A stretch of DNA of 64,000 nucleotides from Tilletia caries (GCA_032718865.1 JALUTQ010000024.1:481501-545500), one strand, 5' to 3'. Positions 11,859 through 22,319 are shown, counted from the stretch's first letter. Translations and numbers: made by a program. Notes: generated from the sequence alone by a model not told the origin.

Positions 11859-12945
11859 ATGAGCACGGCACACGGAAAGTCGACAGCGAGCAACGGGAAC
11901 ACGCTGCCCATCGCCGCAAATGCTCCCACCACAGTTCTCTCCAGGACAGCACTCGTCAGTGAGTCGCTTCCTGATCTCTTCCATTCCTTCATCGTCCCAA
12001 ACTGCTCACACTCTTCCACCCTCCAGCTCTGGCCGGCGCAGCCTATGGCGCATCGTACGGTGTCCTCAAGCATCACCAGCCAGGTGCATTCGCATTCCGC
12101 ACAGGCTTGAACTGCTTCACCTTCGCCTTTCCTTTCTTCGGTATGTTCCCCATCCCTGCCTTGCTTGCTTGCCATGCTGGGTATATCTAATGCCCTGTTC
12201 TTTGAGCTGCAGCATTGCGCGAGTACGCCGTCAGTCCCGCACTCGGCTTCTTCCAGGGCCGCATCAGGTCCAACGCGCCACAGCCTCCGTCGAATACACT
12301 CAGCTTGCGCACACACAACCTCGCTCCCTCAGCCATCTCAGGCGCCATCGTCGGCGGAGGCCTCTCCACGTGGGCACGTGAGTATCCCTCCGCTTACCTT
12401 CCGTGTTGACGAATGGTTCTGATCAAATCTTACTGCATCTCTCAGATGGACCAAATTCACTCTTGCGCGGCATGTCCACCTTTGGCATCGTCTGTCTCGG
12501 CCTGCAGTACGTCGCGAACGAGCTCGGCATCGCACGCATCAAACTCATCGCACGCTACGCCACCAAGGCAACCGACCCATCGCCCGTCCCTGCTATTCCG
12601 ACTTCGAAGCCGGATACGCTTTCGTCAGATGCAGACCGGCAACAGATCCAACCATTCGCCGCGTCACCCACCGCAGCTGCGAACGGCGCCTTAGAATCGC
12701 ACGACAATCCCTCATCATCATCACCATCCTCAACCGAAGAGCCTTCAGTACTGATGTCCTACCTCTCCTCCATCTCACCCGTCCGAAAAGTCAGCGACGA
12801 AGAGTACGCAGCTCGACTCGCTGCCCAACGAGAGCAAGCCGAGTCCCGCGTTCACGCCATCCAGCAGGAAGCAGCCGAACTCGAGGCCGAGCTCGGTCAA
12901 CAAGCGGGAGAAGGCACATCGGCGGCTACCGCGACCTCAGCATGA
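11859..12945 (+). CDS. Small Tim17/22/23-like membrane protein
   Basis: Exons 11859-11958, 12027-12140, 12213-12377 and 12446-12945, every junction in phase 1, give 292 residues. The central part has glycine-rich hydrophobic stretches of the Tim17 family style: LAGAAYGASYGVLKH, then FRTGLNCFTFAFPFFALREY, SGAIVGGGLSTWA and STFGIVCLGLQYVANELG. That suggests up to four membrane segments. The C-terminal third is polar and ends in a Glu/Ala-rich helix likely to be a coiled coil. Similar proteins with an LNxxxFxxxFxxLREY motif occur across fungi and are usually left as hypothetical. A mitochondrial inner-membrane site is likely, but the exact function is not known. Confidence 0.65.
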
Positions 12946-13062
12946 GCACTTGTATTCTCGCACAGCATCAAGCATCACCACCCCTTGTCTTCGCATTTAC
13001 ATACTGTCCCCCATTTCATGTGTGAGTTTGTTTTATTTTTGTTTTCCTGCTGCAATCGATTT

Positions 13063-13104
13063 TACCATAGAAATGCAAAAAGGTACCATAGAAATGCGAA
13101 AAGG
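13063..13104 (+). repeat. 21-bp tandem repeat, two copies
   Basis: TACCATAGAAATGCAAAAAGG is followed directly by a copy with one G for A change. It lies in the 291 bp spacer between the Tim17-like gene and the oxidoreductase gene, so it may be part of the promoter of the latter. Confidence 0.8.
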
Positions 13105-13236
13105 CTCCGACTGTCCAAAATTCCGTGATTTCGGCCGCTTAACCAGCCTCGCTCACTCACTGACTCATCTTCTTCCTTTCCTTCTTGCCATCGTCCAGAC
13201 CACAACCCAAGGCTCCCTCAGCAACGAAAATACAGG

Positions 13237-14768
13237 ATGGCAACAGCAGCACGATCAGCGCTCTCAGCAGCGCCGGGTGGTTTCTTCGCCTTGCGCAGGG
13301 GATTCCCGGCCGCTGTCATCGCCACCCCTTCCATCGGCATCTCTGCCTCAGCATTTGCCTCCTCCTCCTCCTCCTCCTCCTCCTCCTCTTCCACCCGCGC
13401 AGCGACACGACGGACCTTCACTTCCAACACAACCTCCTCACAAGTGCCACCCGCCCAAGCACTCGTCGTCGGCGCAGGCCCAGCAGGAGTAGCAGCCACC
13501 GGCATACTCTCCGACCTCGGTCTCGCCTCCCGCCCCCACTCCCTCATCTGGGCCGACCCCATCTTCAACGGCGGACGCGTACAGGAACGATACCGCGAAG
13601 TCCCCTCGAACACCAAAGTCCACACGTTCCTGGACTATGCGCGCGCGTGTGAGGTCTTTAGGGAGATTGAGGCGCGGGCGGGGGAGGGGAATGCGATTGG
13701 GAAACTGGCGGAGTTGGATCAGCAGAAGGGGTGTGAGTTGGGCAGGGCTGTGGATGCTGTGCAGGTTCTTATTGAGGGCATGTTGTCGCGGAAGGAAGTT
13801 AAGCAGGCTGTGGGGAACGTTTCTGCTGCTGATTGGGTGAGTTTTTGCCCCTCTCGCCTTCTGTTTGCACAAGTGCTGACTGCATTTTTGCACCTCCCAT
13901 CGGTACAGACCGCCGACGGCCTCTGGAAAGTCACCCTCGATTCTGGGGAGACCTTCCAAACCGAGCGAATCGTCCTAGCCACCGGCTCCCTACCCCGCCC
14001 CTCCATCACTCCCCCCGGCACGTCCCTAACGCCCCTCAACCTAGACGACGTCCTGCACCCCTCCACCCTCCACAAAGTCCTCCCCGACCCAACCAAAGCC
14101 CGCATCGCCGTCGTAGGCGCCTCCCACTCTGCCGTCCTGGCCCTGCGGAACCTGTACAACGCGGACGTACCGCACCTGGTCAACTTCGCGCGTTCGGATC
14201 TGAAGTACGCGATTTATAAGGAAGGGTATATCCTGTATGACAATACGGGCCTGAAGGGCGTCGCGGCTGATTGGGCGAAGGAGTATATGGAGGAAGGTGG
14301 GGCGAAGCGGGATTTGGGACGGATTACGAGGGTGCGGTTGCCGGGGGCGGGGGCGACGGGTCCGAGCGAGGAGGAGGTGTATAAGGAGCATTTGGAGGGG
14401 TGCACGCATATTTTGCATGGGTGGGGGTATGACCCTCGGCCGATTCCGCGGATCACGGCTAGTGGGCTTCCTGGAGTAGCGTCGAAGGGGGACGGTGTGG
14501 AGTTTGACCATGATACGGGCCGGTTCTGGTGGAAGGGAGGGAGGGAGTACGTCCCTCGATTGTTCGGGTGCGGGATCGCGTTCCCGGCGCGAGTCACGGT
14601 GAGTTTCTCTCTCTCTCATTTCTTGAACACGAAAGCTGTCTGGGGAAGCTGACAAAACCGCGAGTTCTGTTCTTACAGGACCCGGAGGGCAACGTCGAGT
14701 TGGCCGTTGGGTTTATCAAGTTCATGAAGTTCTTGAAGAACGTCGGGAAGGGATGGGCGCAGGCGTGA
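13237..14768 (+). CDS. FAD/NAD(P)-binding oxidoreductase, mitochondrial-type N-terminus
   Basis: Exons 13237-13836, 13909-14598 and 14679-14768 give 459 residues. The first 70 residues are rich in Ala, Ser and Arg with no acids and fit a mitochondrial presequence. A Rossmann FAD motif follows (LVVGAGPAGVAATG, about residues 76-89). A second nucleotide-binding motif is IAVVGASHSAVLALRNL, about residues 265-281, with the ATG-type motif IVLATGSLPRP before it. This is the two-dinucleotide-fold plan of pyridine nucleotide-disulphide oxidoreductases and flavin monooxygenases. No redox-active CxxxxC pair is seen, so a disulphide reductase role is unlikely. The substrate is unknown. Intron 1 (72 bp) is a multiple of three without a stop. 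Confidence 0.72.
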
Positions 14769-15225
14769 ATGGGTTTGGATACTACTGACCCTCCCTGCAT
14801 ACACAAGGTCCTCCTCGGCTTCCAAAAAGGATACAGTCTCTCTGTCAAGGGTTTCGGGGGCGTCTACGATAGCATTTGCTTTGCACGTCCATCAATCGCA
14901 TGCATAGAAATTCACATGCAGCGCAGATCTACCTCGCTCCGAGATTGTTTACTTGGCCACACAGATTGATCTTGCTGACTGCTGACCGCTCTTCCCTTCC
15001 ATCTTTCTTGTGCCTAACATTCACTTCTGCATTTTCTTTTTCTTGATCCTTCCTTTCCACGTTCCAGTTCCACCTCTCCTCTTTCCATCCACACTCTTCG
15101 ACCTGAGTACTTCAAGATCACCTTGTCAACTTGCAACTCGATTTCCTTTTGCTCTCCTGACTCACTCATTACTTCGGATTCTTCACTCCCTCCCAACCGT
15201 GCTCACATTTCTGGCAAAAGCGACC
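14769..15225. other. Spacer upstream of the GH16 remnant
   Basis: About 460 bp, pyrimidine-rich after 14990, probably the old promoter and leader of the broken glucanase gene. No other gene or repeat is seen. Confidence 0.5.
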
Positions 15226-16132
15226 ATGTAGCTCTCCACCACCCGCATTTTCCTCGCTCTCGCGTCGTCTACCTTCGCACTCCGGTCACCCGGCTTCAGG
15301 GATCACAGGCTCTCCAAGGGCGCCATCCTCGAGGCCCAACGGGCTTCGAACGCCAGTCTCGAACAGCGCTCGGGCAAGTACAACTTCATCAAGTCCTACG
15401 AAGGCAAGACATTCTTCAAGGATATGATGTTCTTCACCGGTAACGACGGCTCTGTCGACTACGTCGACCATGACTCCGCCCACGAATCCGGTCTCATTGG
15501 CATGATGGATGGCATGGCCTTAATGAGAGCTGCCCCGCATCGGTCGGGCACCCACCGAAGTGTCAGGACCTCAACAGACATCTCTTTCACTGAGGGTCTC
15601 ATCATTCTCGACATTCTTCACGGTCCCCGTCGACTCCAACTGGCCAGAGGTGAGTCCGTCGCATGCAGATGTCGCCTTCAGATGATTAGCTGACATTTCG
15701 CTCTGGCACTCGCTGCGCAGGACGGAGAGATCGACATCATCGAGGACGTCGGCGTCATGAACTGCAACAGGTACAGCACCCACACGACCGCTGGCTGCAG
15801 AGTCGTCCAGGACCAGGCGATCATGCACGCCGCCAAGCTCACCGGGGCAAAACTGCGACGCCGAGGCTACATCCGAGGAAGGCTGCGCCATCAGCGGTAC
15901 CCAGAATGGCGACTTCGGTGTGGAGTACAACGCCAACCATGGCGGTGTCCCGGTACTGGACTGGCATCACAAGACTGGCATCAGGATCTTCTTTTTCCCT
16001 CGCGGATCGGTTCCCGAGGACATCGAGGCCGGACATCAATCTCTGCCGGCTTGGGGAGTTGGGCGGGTGACGACGCCGTCTGGCACGGCACCCAGCCCGG
16101 CCAGGAGAAGAGCTGCGCCGCTCACACAGTGA
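15226..16132 (+). pseudogene. Decayed GH16 endo-1,3(4)-beta-glucanase gene
   Basis: The reading frame starts ATG TAG at 15226-15231: the second codon is a stop, but a signal-peptide-like stretch follows (LSTTRIFLALASSTFA). Family GH16 landmarks come next: YNFIKSYEGKTFF, NDGSVDYVDH, the catalytic block GEIDIIED in exon 2 (15721 on; E-x-D-x-x-E kept), a THTTAGC block and HKTGIRIFFFPRGSVPEDI. Intron 15650-15720 has normal GT-AG ends. Breaks visible: (1) the stop at codon 2; (2) a frame change near 15625, where the stretch usually reading GxGxWPAxW is missing, so a small deletion is likely; (3) a one-base frame change in the AAAA at about 15847-15850; (4) another near 16060. The family are secreted glucan hydrolases. 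This copy cannot make a full enzyme. Confidence 0.8.
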
Positions 16133-16359
16133 GAGCCAGGAAGATATGGGAGGGAGATGAAAGGGATGACATTCATTGTAAACACCTGTACTGGACACAG
16201 AAAAATCAGACAAGGGCAGCGATGCGAGTTTTTATGGCATTGTCGTATTCATTGAGATGTGGTTGTGGTGAGGCTGGGAGTTGGATTTCCCACGCTCCCA
16301 TCCTGTTCGTCAGTCGTCTGCTTCACCACCAAGAGATTCACAAATACAAAGATGGAAAG

Positions 16360-18039
16360 ATGGCAGGCAAGACCATGGTGACGCGGGATCAAGCGCTGGC
16401 GTGGCTTCGGGTGACCGTCGGCGACGGCGCTGGTGGGCTCGGCCCCAACCCTACGTTCTTGCTCAAGCGCCACGAGGCCATACTTGCCAGGGCCAGACTG
16501 GCATACGCACAAGAACAACAGCACCAAGCTCGGCAAGAAAGACGGGTCGAAGACGAAGGCGGCGTCATTCAGGCCTGTTCCTCTCGGTGGGCTCAAAGTA
16601 TCGAAGCGGCAAGGGAAGAGGTACGGGACGTCTCTTCCGACACGGACGGAACACAGCCAGAATCGACTGGATCGCCAGAACCAGTGCCACCACGGCTGGA
16701 CGAGTCGGCGCGAGAAGACCTTCCTTTGTCGCCTTCGCTCCCGTCGCCTGGCAGGTCATTCTCAAGGCAGCCAGCAAAGACGGCGATACGGACCCAGACA
16801 CAGAACGTCACATCCGAATGCTCAAGCTCTCGGCGGAACTCCCCAGCTCAAGCGTCGGCGGCCCGGACGGAACATGGACTACGAGTACGTCCATTCGCCA
16901 TGCTTCAGCAGGAGACGCAAGACATCACAGATCTAAGTTTGAGCATGAGTCCTCGGAAACTCGTTCCGCAGCCCGCTACCACGATTTCAGCTGGCTCCGC
17001 TATCGTCTCCTCGCTCCGAACGAATCCGCCACCGCAACCGTCGATGATGTACAAGAAGGGTCGAGTGGTCAAGTTCGACATGCCTCCTGTGCAGACGACC
17101 GATCGGAATGAGTTCAGTGCGGCCACGGACGTGACTACGCCCCCGGATACGGCTTCAGTCACAGCTCTGCCTGGCAACAAGGCTCGTCCGACGATCAGGG
17201 CCTTTCGGGAAGAACTGCGTGGTGGTGGGCTCTCTGCCGAGCAAAGCAAGAGCGTCGACCGAAAGGGCAAAGGAAAGGCCCGTGACGACTTCGATGAGGA
17301 TGCACAAGAGCCCCACAATTCACATGCGGTCATGCACTTCACGCCGGTGCTGAAGACCCATGCGAAGAGACACGCCACCACAAGTGAATTGATTCCCGCT
17401 CGAACACGCAAGGTCGCCCGGGCTCCAGTCTTACCGATGGCTGCGGACAGCAAGAAACACGTACAACCAAGGGCGATTGAGGACGAGACGGACTTCTCAG
17501 AGCAGGAACGTTCGATTTTACTCCTGCCTCTTGGCGAAGAACGAATTCGACGGGCCAAAGACTTGCAGTGGAGGCGAGAAAGGAGGAGGTTGGCTGCGAT
17601 GAGGGAGCGGGAGCGAGAGAAGGAACGGGGAATGAAGGTGGCTGCTCTCGCTGTGGCTTCGAATGCGGAACGAGGTCAGCCTATAGGGAAGCGGCTGCTT
17701 GAGTTCAGCACGGTGCCTGCCATTCCCCCTGCCAACACTCGTCGTATCAAGAGATCAGCCCTCGTCCCCGGCCTTGCGGTGGCCACATCTTCTCGAGTCA
17801 CAGGAGACAGTGCCGTGGCGACCGCATCTTCAGAAGCTCCGACCATACCAGACGGTGGTGGCGGCGGTAGAGCGACGCACCACAAAAAGCGTAGGCTTGC
17901 GCTGGCGGATACGATCATGCGTTCTGCGGGAAAGGGGGAGACGGATCAACATCGAACATCCCGTGCAAGAGGGCAGCAGAATCGACAGCTCCGTTCAGAT
18001 TCGGGAAATCGAGATCCATCCTCGAGCAGCAGGTTATAG
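16360..18039 (+). CDS. Unknown basic nuclear-type protein, 559 residues
   Basis: A single open frame. I placed the start at the ATG 16360 because the sequence upstream in the same frame reads through the GH16 remnant and its 3' flank. The N-terminal 60 residues look folded (MAGKTMVTRDQALAWLRVTV, then a Gln-rich helix). The rest is Ser/Pro/Arg-rich and probably disordered, with short basic clusters (RKGKGKARD; KDLQWRRERRRLAAMRERER at about residues 390-410; KKRRLALAD near the end) that fit nuclear localisation. No catalytic motif is seen. It may be a chromatin or RNA factor, but that is a guess from composition. Confidence 0.5.
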   Translation: MAGKTMVTRDQALAWLRVTVGDGAGGLGPNPTFLLKRHEAILARARLAYAQEQQHQARQERRVEDEGGVIQACSSRWAQSIEAAREEVRDVSSDTDGTQPESTGSPEPVPPRLDESAREDLPLSPSLPSPGRSFSRQPAKTAIRTQTQNVTSECSSSRRNSPAQASAARTEHGLRVRPFAMLQQETQDITDLSLSMSPRKLVPQPATTISAGSAIVSSLRTNPPPQPSMMYKKGRVVKFDMPPVQTTDRNEFSAATDVTTPPDTASVTALPGNKARPTIRAFREELRGGGLSAEQSKSVDRKGKGKARDDFDEDAQEPHNSHAVMHFTPVLKTHAKRHATTSELIPARTRKVARAPVLPMAADSKKHVQPRAIEDETDFSEQERSILLLPLGEERIRRAKDLQWRRERRRLAAMREREREKERGMKVAALAVASNAERGQPIGKRLLEFSTVPAIPPANTRRIKRSALVPGLAVATSSRVTGDSAVATASSEAPTIPDGGGGGRATHHKKRRLALADTIMRSAGKGETDQHRTSRARGQQNRQLRSDSGNRDPSSSSRL

Positions 18040-19122
18040 CGGTGCTGGATCGGACAAGGGTGCATTCTGCAACTGCCAAGGCGCCCGGGCGTGGCCGTGG
18101 ACGCGGTCACTAGCGCGGGACAGCCTCGACGTCGGTGTCAGGGACTATCGTACAAACTCATAAAATGGACGCATCGCACGAAACTCCCCCCTCCCCCCTC
18201 CCCCCTTCTCCCCAATTTGGAAACGCTCATGATTCAAAGCTCCCATAATACACCCCCAAAGTCTGGGGATTTTTAAATTTCATCTTGAGAATTTTTGAGG
18301 AGCCTCCTCAGCCTCAGTGGTGGCCATAGGCGGGAGGATCATCCTTGACATGCTTTAGACCCTATCCTCAACATGTCGAGGAGGATAACATGTCAGGGAT
18401 GAGCCTGAGGCCTATAATAGAAGCGGCAGAATTTCCCTTCATCCTCCTCATGCTACCTTTCAATCAGACTGACGACACTATGATATGTACAGATACCATG
18501 ATGTGGAATTGTGCGTGAGGAAAAAGGACAGGAAGGACATATGATACATTATACATAACATAACAACGTAGAAACAAGGACAGAAGAGAACTGCTTGATC
18601 CGGGACAGCGCGTACGTGTCGGATCAAGGACTGTGACTGTACGGTGAGACGAGGACAGAGGTCATAGGGGAAGAAAGTGAGAAAAAGTAGAAGGTGTTGG
18701 GAAATCTGCACATGAGGAGTGAGGACAGGGTGTGTGAAGAAAAATCAGCAGCGGAAGGGAAGACAGAAGTCAGCAGTCAATGCCGGAAGAGACGAGAACG
18801 AAGGCAAGCTGTGCTGACTGCTCTGGAAAAGAGAAGGATGAGTGACTAGTCAGACGGCGGTGACGCGGTGTGAAAAAGTCAGTGATGGTGTCAGATGGCG
18901 GATGCGGGTGCGGATGGGAGTGGGTGGGCTAGGGAAGAAGCTGGTGCTGCTGTGGGCGAGCGCAGGGAGGACACTGATGCTCAGGTGCTGATACGCATGA
19001 GCATGCTATCGCCCGGGTGCATGGGAAGGGGGGATGAAGAATGGTGAGCAGAGGTCTGAGGCTGTGGAGGGAGGTCAGGGTGCGTGTGTGGACGGTGAAA
19101 ATTTTCTAAGGCAGAAATTCTC

Positions 19123-19182
19123 GCGACACCGTGTCGCACACTTCGCGACACGGGGTCGATCAACTCGCAACACGGTGTTGCG
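19123..19182. repeat. Cluster of GCGACAC-type palindromes
   Basis: Three related sites lie in 60 bp: GCGACACCGTGTCGC (19123-19137, perfect about a central C), TTCGCGACACGGGG (19142-19155, half site), and CGCAACACGGTGTTGCG (19166-19182, perfect about a central G). A very similar 21-bp site lies at 24679-24699 in the RSA4/RRP14 promoter. Confidence 0.7.
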
Positions 19183-19334
19183 AAGTCTCGGAGGAGTCTC
19201 TTCGGAAATCCTGGCTCAGGATACCCCAGGAGATCCACAGGAATGGTTGGCCTGTACAAGGCACTTTCGCCCGATTTGCTGAAAACACGTGGTGACAATC
19301 AAGCCAGAGCGGGGGGGGCACTCGACCCCCCCCT

Positions 19335-19504
19335 CTAACCTCGACTCTAACCGTGTTTGTAATCTTTTTTGTAATCTCCACCATATCCATCCTAACCTGC
19401 TCGGGCTCCCGCCCTCACAGACCCGTCTCTGACCCTAACACTAACCCGTCACCTTCTAACCCAGCAGGCCCGTCTCTAACTGAGGATTACACAAGCTCTA
19501 ACCC
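19335..19504 (+). repeat. Degenerate telomere-like CTAACC units
   Basis: Eight CTAAC[C/A/T] words occur in 170 bp (for example at 19335, 19346, 19391, 19435, 19441, 19456, 19476 and 19498), several as CTAACCC. This is the C-rich strand of the common TTAGGG telomere unit, but diverged and irregular. It may be a decayed interstitial telomeric tract or chance enrichment in a pyrimidine-rich stretch. Confidence 0.4.
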
Positions 19505-19542
19505 AGCATTACAACCAGATTCTTTGTCACCAGAGAAAAAAA

Positions 19543-19617
19543 TTGCAATAAGAGGGATTCGAACCTGCGGCATCCACAGATTTAGCCAGACGTCCTGACC
19601 GCTCGGCCAGAGTGGCG
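19543..19617 (-). tRNA. tRNA-like sequence, probably a pseudogene or SINE-type remnant
   Basis: On the minus strand an A box TGGCCGAGCGGT (inverse of 19598-19609) and a perfect B box GGTTCGAATCC (inverse of 19555-19565) lie at the spacing of a Leu/Ser-type tRNA. The acceptor arms (GCCACTC against CTTATTGC) do not pair and the T stem is poor, so it is not an intact tRNA. RNA polymerase III could still use the boxes. It sits between the 44-bp inverted repeats. Confidence 0.4.
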
Positions 19618-19877
19618 GCTTTGGATGATGGCCTCTTTTTTGGATGAATATAAAGTATTGCGTTGAGCAAAGCTCGGTGACCCTTCCACGTGTTTTCAGC
19701 AAATCGGGCGAAAGTGCCTTGTACAGGCCGCCCAATCGATCCACAGGAGACTCCTGGACATGTAAATTCCCAGAATTGTAAAATTTCATCTTGAAGAGCA
19801 TCCCTGACAATCCCCAAAGATTACAGGAGAGGATTTCAGTCAGGAGGATCCCGGGTCCTCTTAAAATTTTGGGGGTG

Positions 19878-20612
19878 TAAGCGGCGCTATCGCTCATAAA
19901 CGGAAGAAGGTGGGCTTCACCTCGGTCGAGCAGTTGGCGGACGACTGGCTCCCTTTAACTCAGCCGGGAAAATGTAGGAAGGTGCTCAAGGACGCAGGCA
20001 GAATAGTTTCTCCATCCAGGATCGAGACGACAACACTCGCCTCATCAAGGAACGGAATACGGATGCAACGCGTGCTTCCGACGCTTGTCGGCGACATGAC
20101 TTTTGCCTGCAGGACGCGGTCGCGAGAGGCTTCGGGTTTCTCTGCCGCTTGTTCTTCTCTCAGTCGCGGCGGACGTCAGTCCATCTTCTCTCTCTTTCTC
20201 CTCTCACACACTCTCTCTTTCTCTCTCGGCCCTCTTTTCTCTCGCAGTTGACTCAGTCGAAGGTTTGCTCGCCTGGATCCACCGTCCTTCCACGGCTGAC
20301 TCCGATTTTTCTCACCATACCTGAGCAGATGAGATGTCCAACCTTGCATTCGTCCGCCATGCATCTCCGAATGAATGGAGCACGTTGCTGCTGGGACGGG
20401 GTGGAAACTTCAGCCGGCCTGGGGCGCGTTGCATCTGTCGCCTCGGCGGGTATAAAACGGCCAGCTGTTCTCCATAGTCTGATCCGCTTCACCTCTCCCT
20501 AATCCTTCTTTGCCAGCTCCCCTCCAGATCTACCACTCATCCTCCCGTGTCCTTCCCCTTTGAGCTAAGCATCCTTTTTTTTTTTTTTTTTTTTGACAGA
20601 ATTCCCACGAAG
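19878..20612. other. Promoter region of the serine hydrolase gene
   Basis: About 735 bp. A TATA box lies near 20451 and a run of 20 T residues (20575-20594) comes just before GACAG and the ATG. The T run and GACAG look like a polypyrimidine tract and acceptor, so a leader intron is possible, although I could not place its donor. CT-rich repeats lie at about 20180-20240. Confidence 0.5.
20451..20457 (+). promoter_or_regulatory. TATA box of the serine hydrolase gene
   Basis: TATAAAA, 162 bp upstream of the ATG at 20613, in otherwise GC-rich sequence. Confidence 0.5.
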
Positions 20613-22319
20613 ATGCCTGCCACGATTACACCTTCAACTCGAGACGAGATCGTTCGCACCATCAACGAGCTGATCGAACCCAACCGTCCACACGGAACGC
20701 CGAACTACGTCTTCTGCGCCGTCTCCTCCGACTCGACCGACCCTGCCGACCCCAAGGCAGGCCTGAAGCCCGCCTTCTGGACCTCAGCCGGTCCCCGCGA
20801 CGTCCGCCGCCGTCAGTCGTCGGAAGACTCCCGCGGACCCCCGGACCTAGACACCCGCATCCCCTTGCACTCCTGCACGAAGCTGGTCACATCGCTGGGC
20901 GTGTTGGCCCTGCTGGACGACCCGCGGGGTAAAGCGGCTGGGTTCGTCTCGATTGATCAGCGGGTGGATGTGTGGCTTCCTGAGTTGGGCAGGGGGAGGA
21001 AGAAAGTTTTGAAGGGGTGGGTGGATGGGGAGGAGCCTGTTTGGGAGGAGATTGAGGAGGGGAGGGATATCACTGTTCGGATGTTGTTGACCCACGTAAC
21101 GTGTTGTTTTTCCAGAGATCCTACTACGCACTTCCAGAAGGTTTGGGACTGACCTTACGTTTCTGTCTTTGGGGCCCCAGACGAGCGGACTGTCGAATCA
21201 GCTCAATCGCCTCGGCGCCAAATGGGTCAAGAACATCGGAGAGGAGTGCGACAACGACAGCTTGGAGGTTAGTCCTTACATACATCCCTCCGTTTCCTGC
21301 TGATCTCAGGACGTGGCTCAATTCCATTATGTCAAACAGAGGTACTTCATGGATCTCCCCCTCTTCTTCCAGCCGGGTACACGATACCAGTACGGCGTGA
21401 ACACCGACTTCCTCGGCCTCCTCATCGAGCGCATCACAGCCCTCCCGCTCTCGAAATACCTCCAAGAACGCTTCTTCGACCCGCTAGGCATGCACAACAC
21501 CGGCTGGTACCCGTCCGCGCTCTGGGACCGCGCACAGCACAGCACACGCGAGATCCGCCACCCGACGACGATCGCGGATAGCGCTGTGGGCATGCGGGCG
21601 CACTTTGCTGGTCGGAGGGGGGATGGGCTTGCTGGTGTGATTAGTGCGCCTGTAAGGGTGTACGAAAGGGGGGACTCGGCGCTCGTGGCTAAGGAGTCGG
21701 AGACGCCGGCTGAGCGGACGCCTGGGTGCGAGATGGGTGGACACGGGCTGTGGAGTACGACGGGGGATTATGGGAGGTTGTTGAGTTGGCTCTTGCGACT
21801 TTACCAGGCTACGTTCAGCAGTCGGGTTCTCGATTACAACGACGACCCTGATGACGACAATAAGGAGCAGGAGACATGCCGCTTCCTCTCACCCACCGTA
21901 GCCCGGCTCGTCTTCACACCCTGCCACCCACCCGAAGCAGACATGACACCCCTCCTCCGTCAAGCGCTCTACTTCCACCCGGGCTGCGAGGACGAGCCCG
22001 GTCTGAAGAATTTCGGCGGGCATAGCTGCGTGGGCCCACTTGTGGTCGGGGGCGAGGGCCCGAGTGGCGAGCCGGTGGGGACGATGTGGTGGGTGGGCAA
22101 GTGCAGGATTATGTGGACGCTTGTGCCTTCGTGCGACCTTGGGGTGAGCCTGATGTGTGCATGCTTTTTCCCCCCCCTTTCGCATGCGACACGCTGACCT
22201 TTGTCTTTCAATTGTACGCCCAGGTCTTTATGGGAACGTACATGACCCCGCCGTACGTTCCGTACGAGATGCGCAGGCTTAAGGACATCCTGTTCAAAGG
22301 CGTCCGCGTGAGGCTGTGA
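20613..22319 (+). CDS. Beta-lactamase-like serine hydrolase (class C / LovD type)
   Basis: Exons 20613-21095, 21181-21267, 21310-22143 and 22224-22319 give 499 residues. It is a member of the fungal beta-lactamase/transpeptidase-fold esterase family, which includes acyltransferases and esterases of secondary metabolism as well as many proteins of unknown substrate. The catalytic S-x-x-K is in HSCTKLVTS (Ser about 87, Lys about 90). The Tyr motif is YQYGVNTDF (Y-x-x-N, about residues 218-221), and GGHGLWST near residue 330 could be the third active-site element. Typical framing motifs VRMLLTH, TSGL and FFDPLGMHNTGW are present. No signal peptide is seen, so it is probably cytosolic. Neighbours give no pathway. 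Confidence 0.82.

Larger units (their letters stand above)
19249..19729. repeat. Perfect 44-bp inverted repeat with 393-bp spacer
   Basis: Bases 19249-19292 (starting GGCCTGTACAAGG, ending ACACGTGG) are the exact inverse complement of 19686-19729. Outside the perfect core the symmetry continues weakly (CCAGGAGATCCACAGG on the left against a related inverse at about 19735-19765). The arms could form a cruciform or a long RNA hairpin, or be the ends of a small element lying inside the larger TA-flanked segment. Confidence 0.9.
18251..19877. mobile_element. Putative non-autonomous TIR element with TA target sites (1.63 kb)
   Basis: The left end reads CACCCCCAAA (18251-18260) preceded by TA. The right end is its exact inverse complement, TTTGGGGGTG (19868-19877), followed by TA. 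The ends also share a 14-bp direct repeat AAATTTCATCTTGA just inside (about 18276 and 19780). Between them there is no believable coding frame, but there are hairpins (about 18330-18410), a palindrome cluster, a 44-bp inverted repeat and a tRNA-like segment. TA duplication plus short TIRs would fit a Tc1/mariner-type or MITE-like insertion. The TIR is short, so this is tentative. Confidence 0.45.

Noticed and set aside
19543..19617. Functional tRNA-Leu or tRNA-Ser gene on the minus strand
   Set aside because: A and B boxes are good, but the acceptor arms do not pair and no proper anticodon loop can be formed, so it is listed only as tRNA-like.
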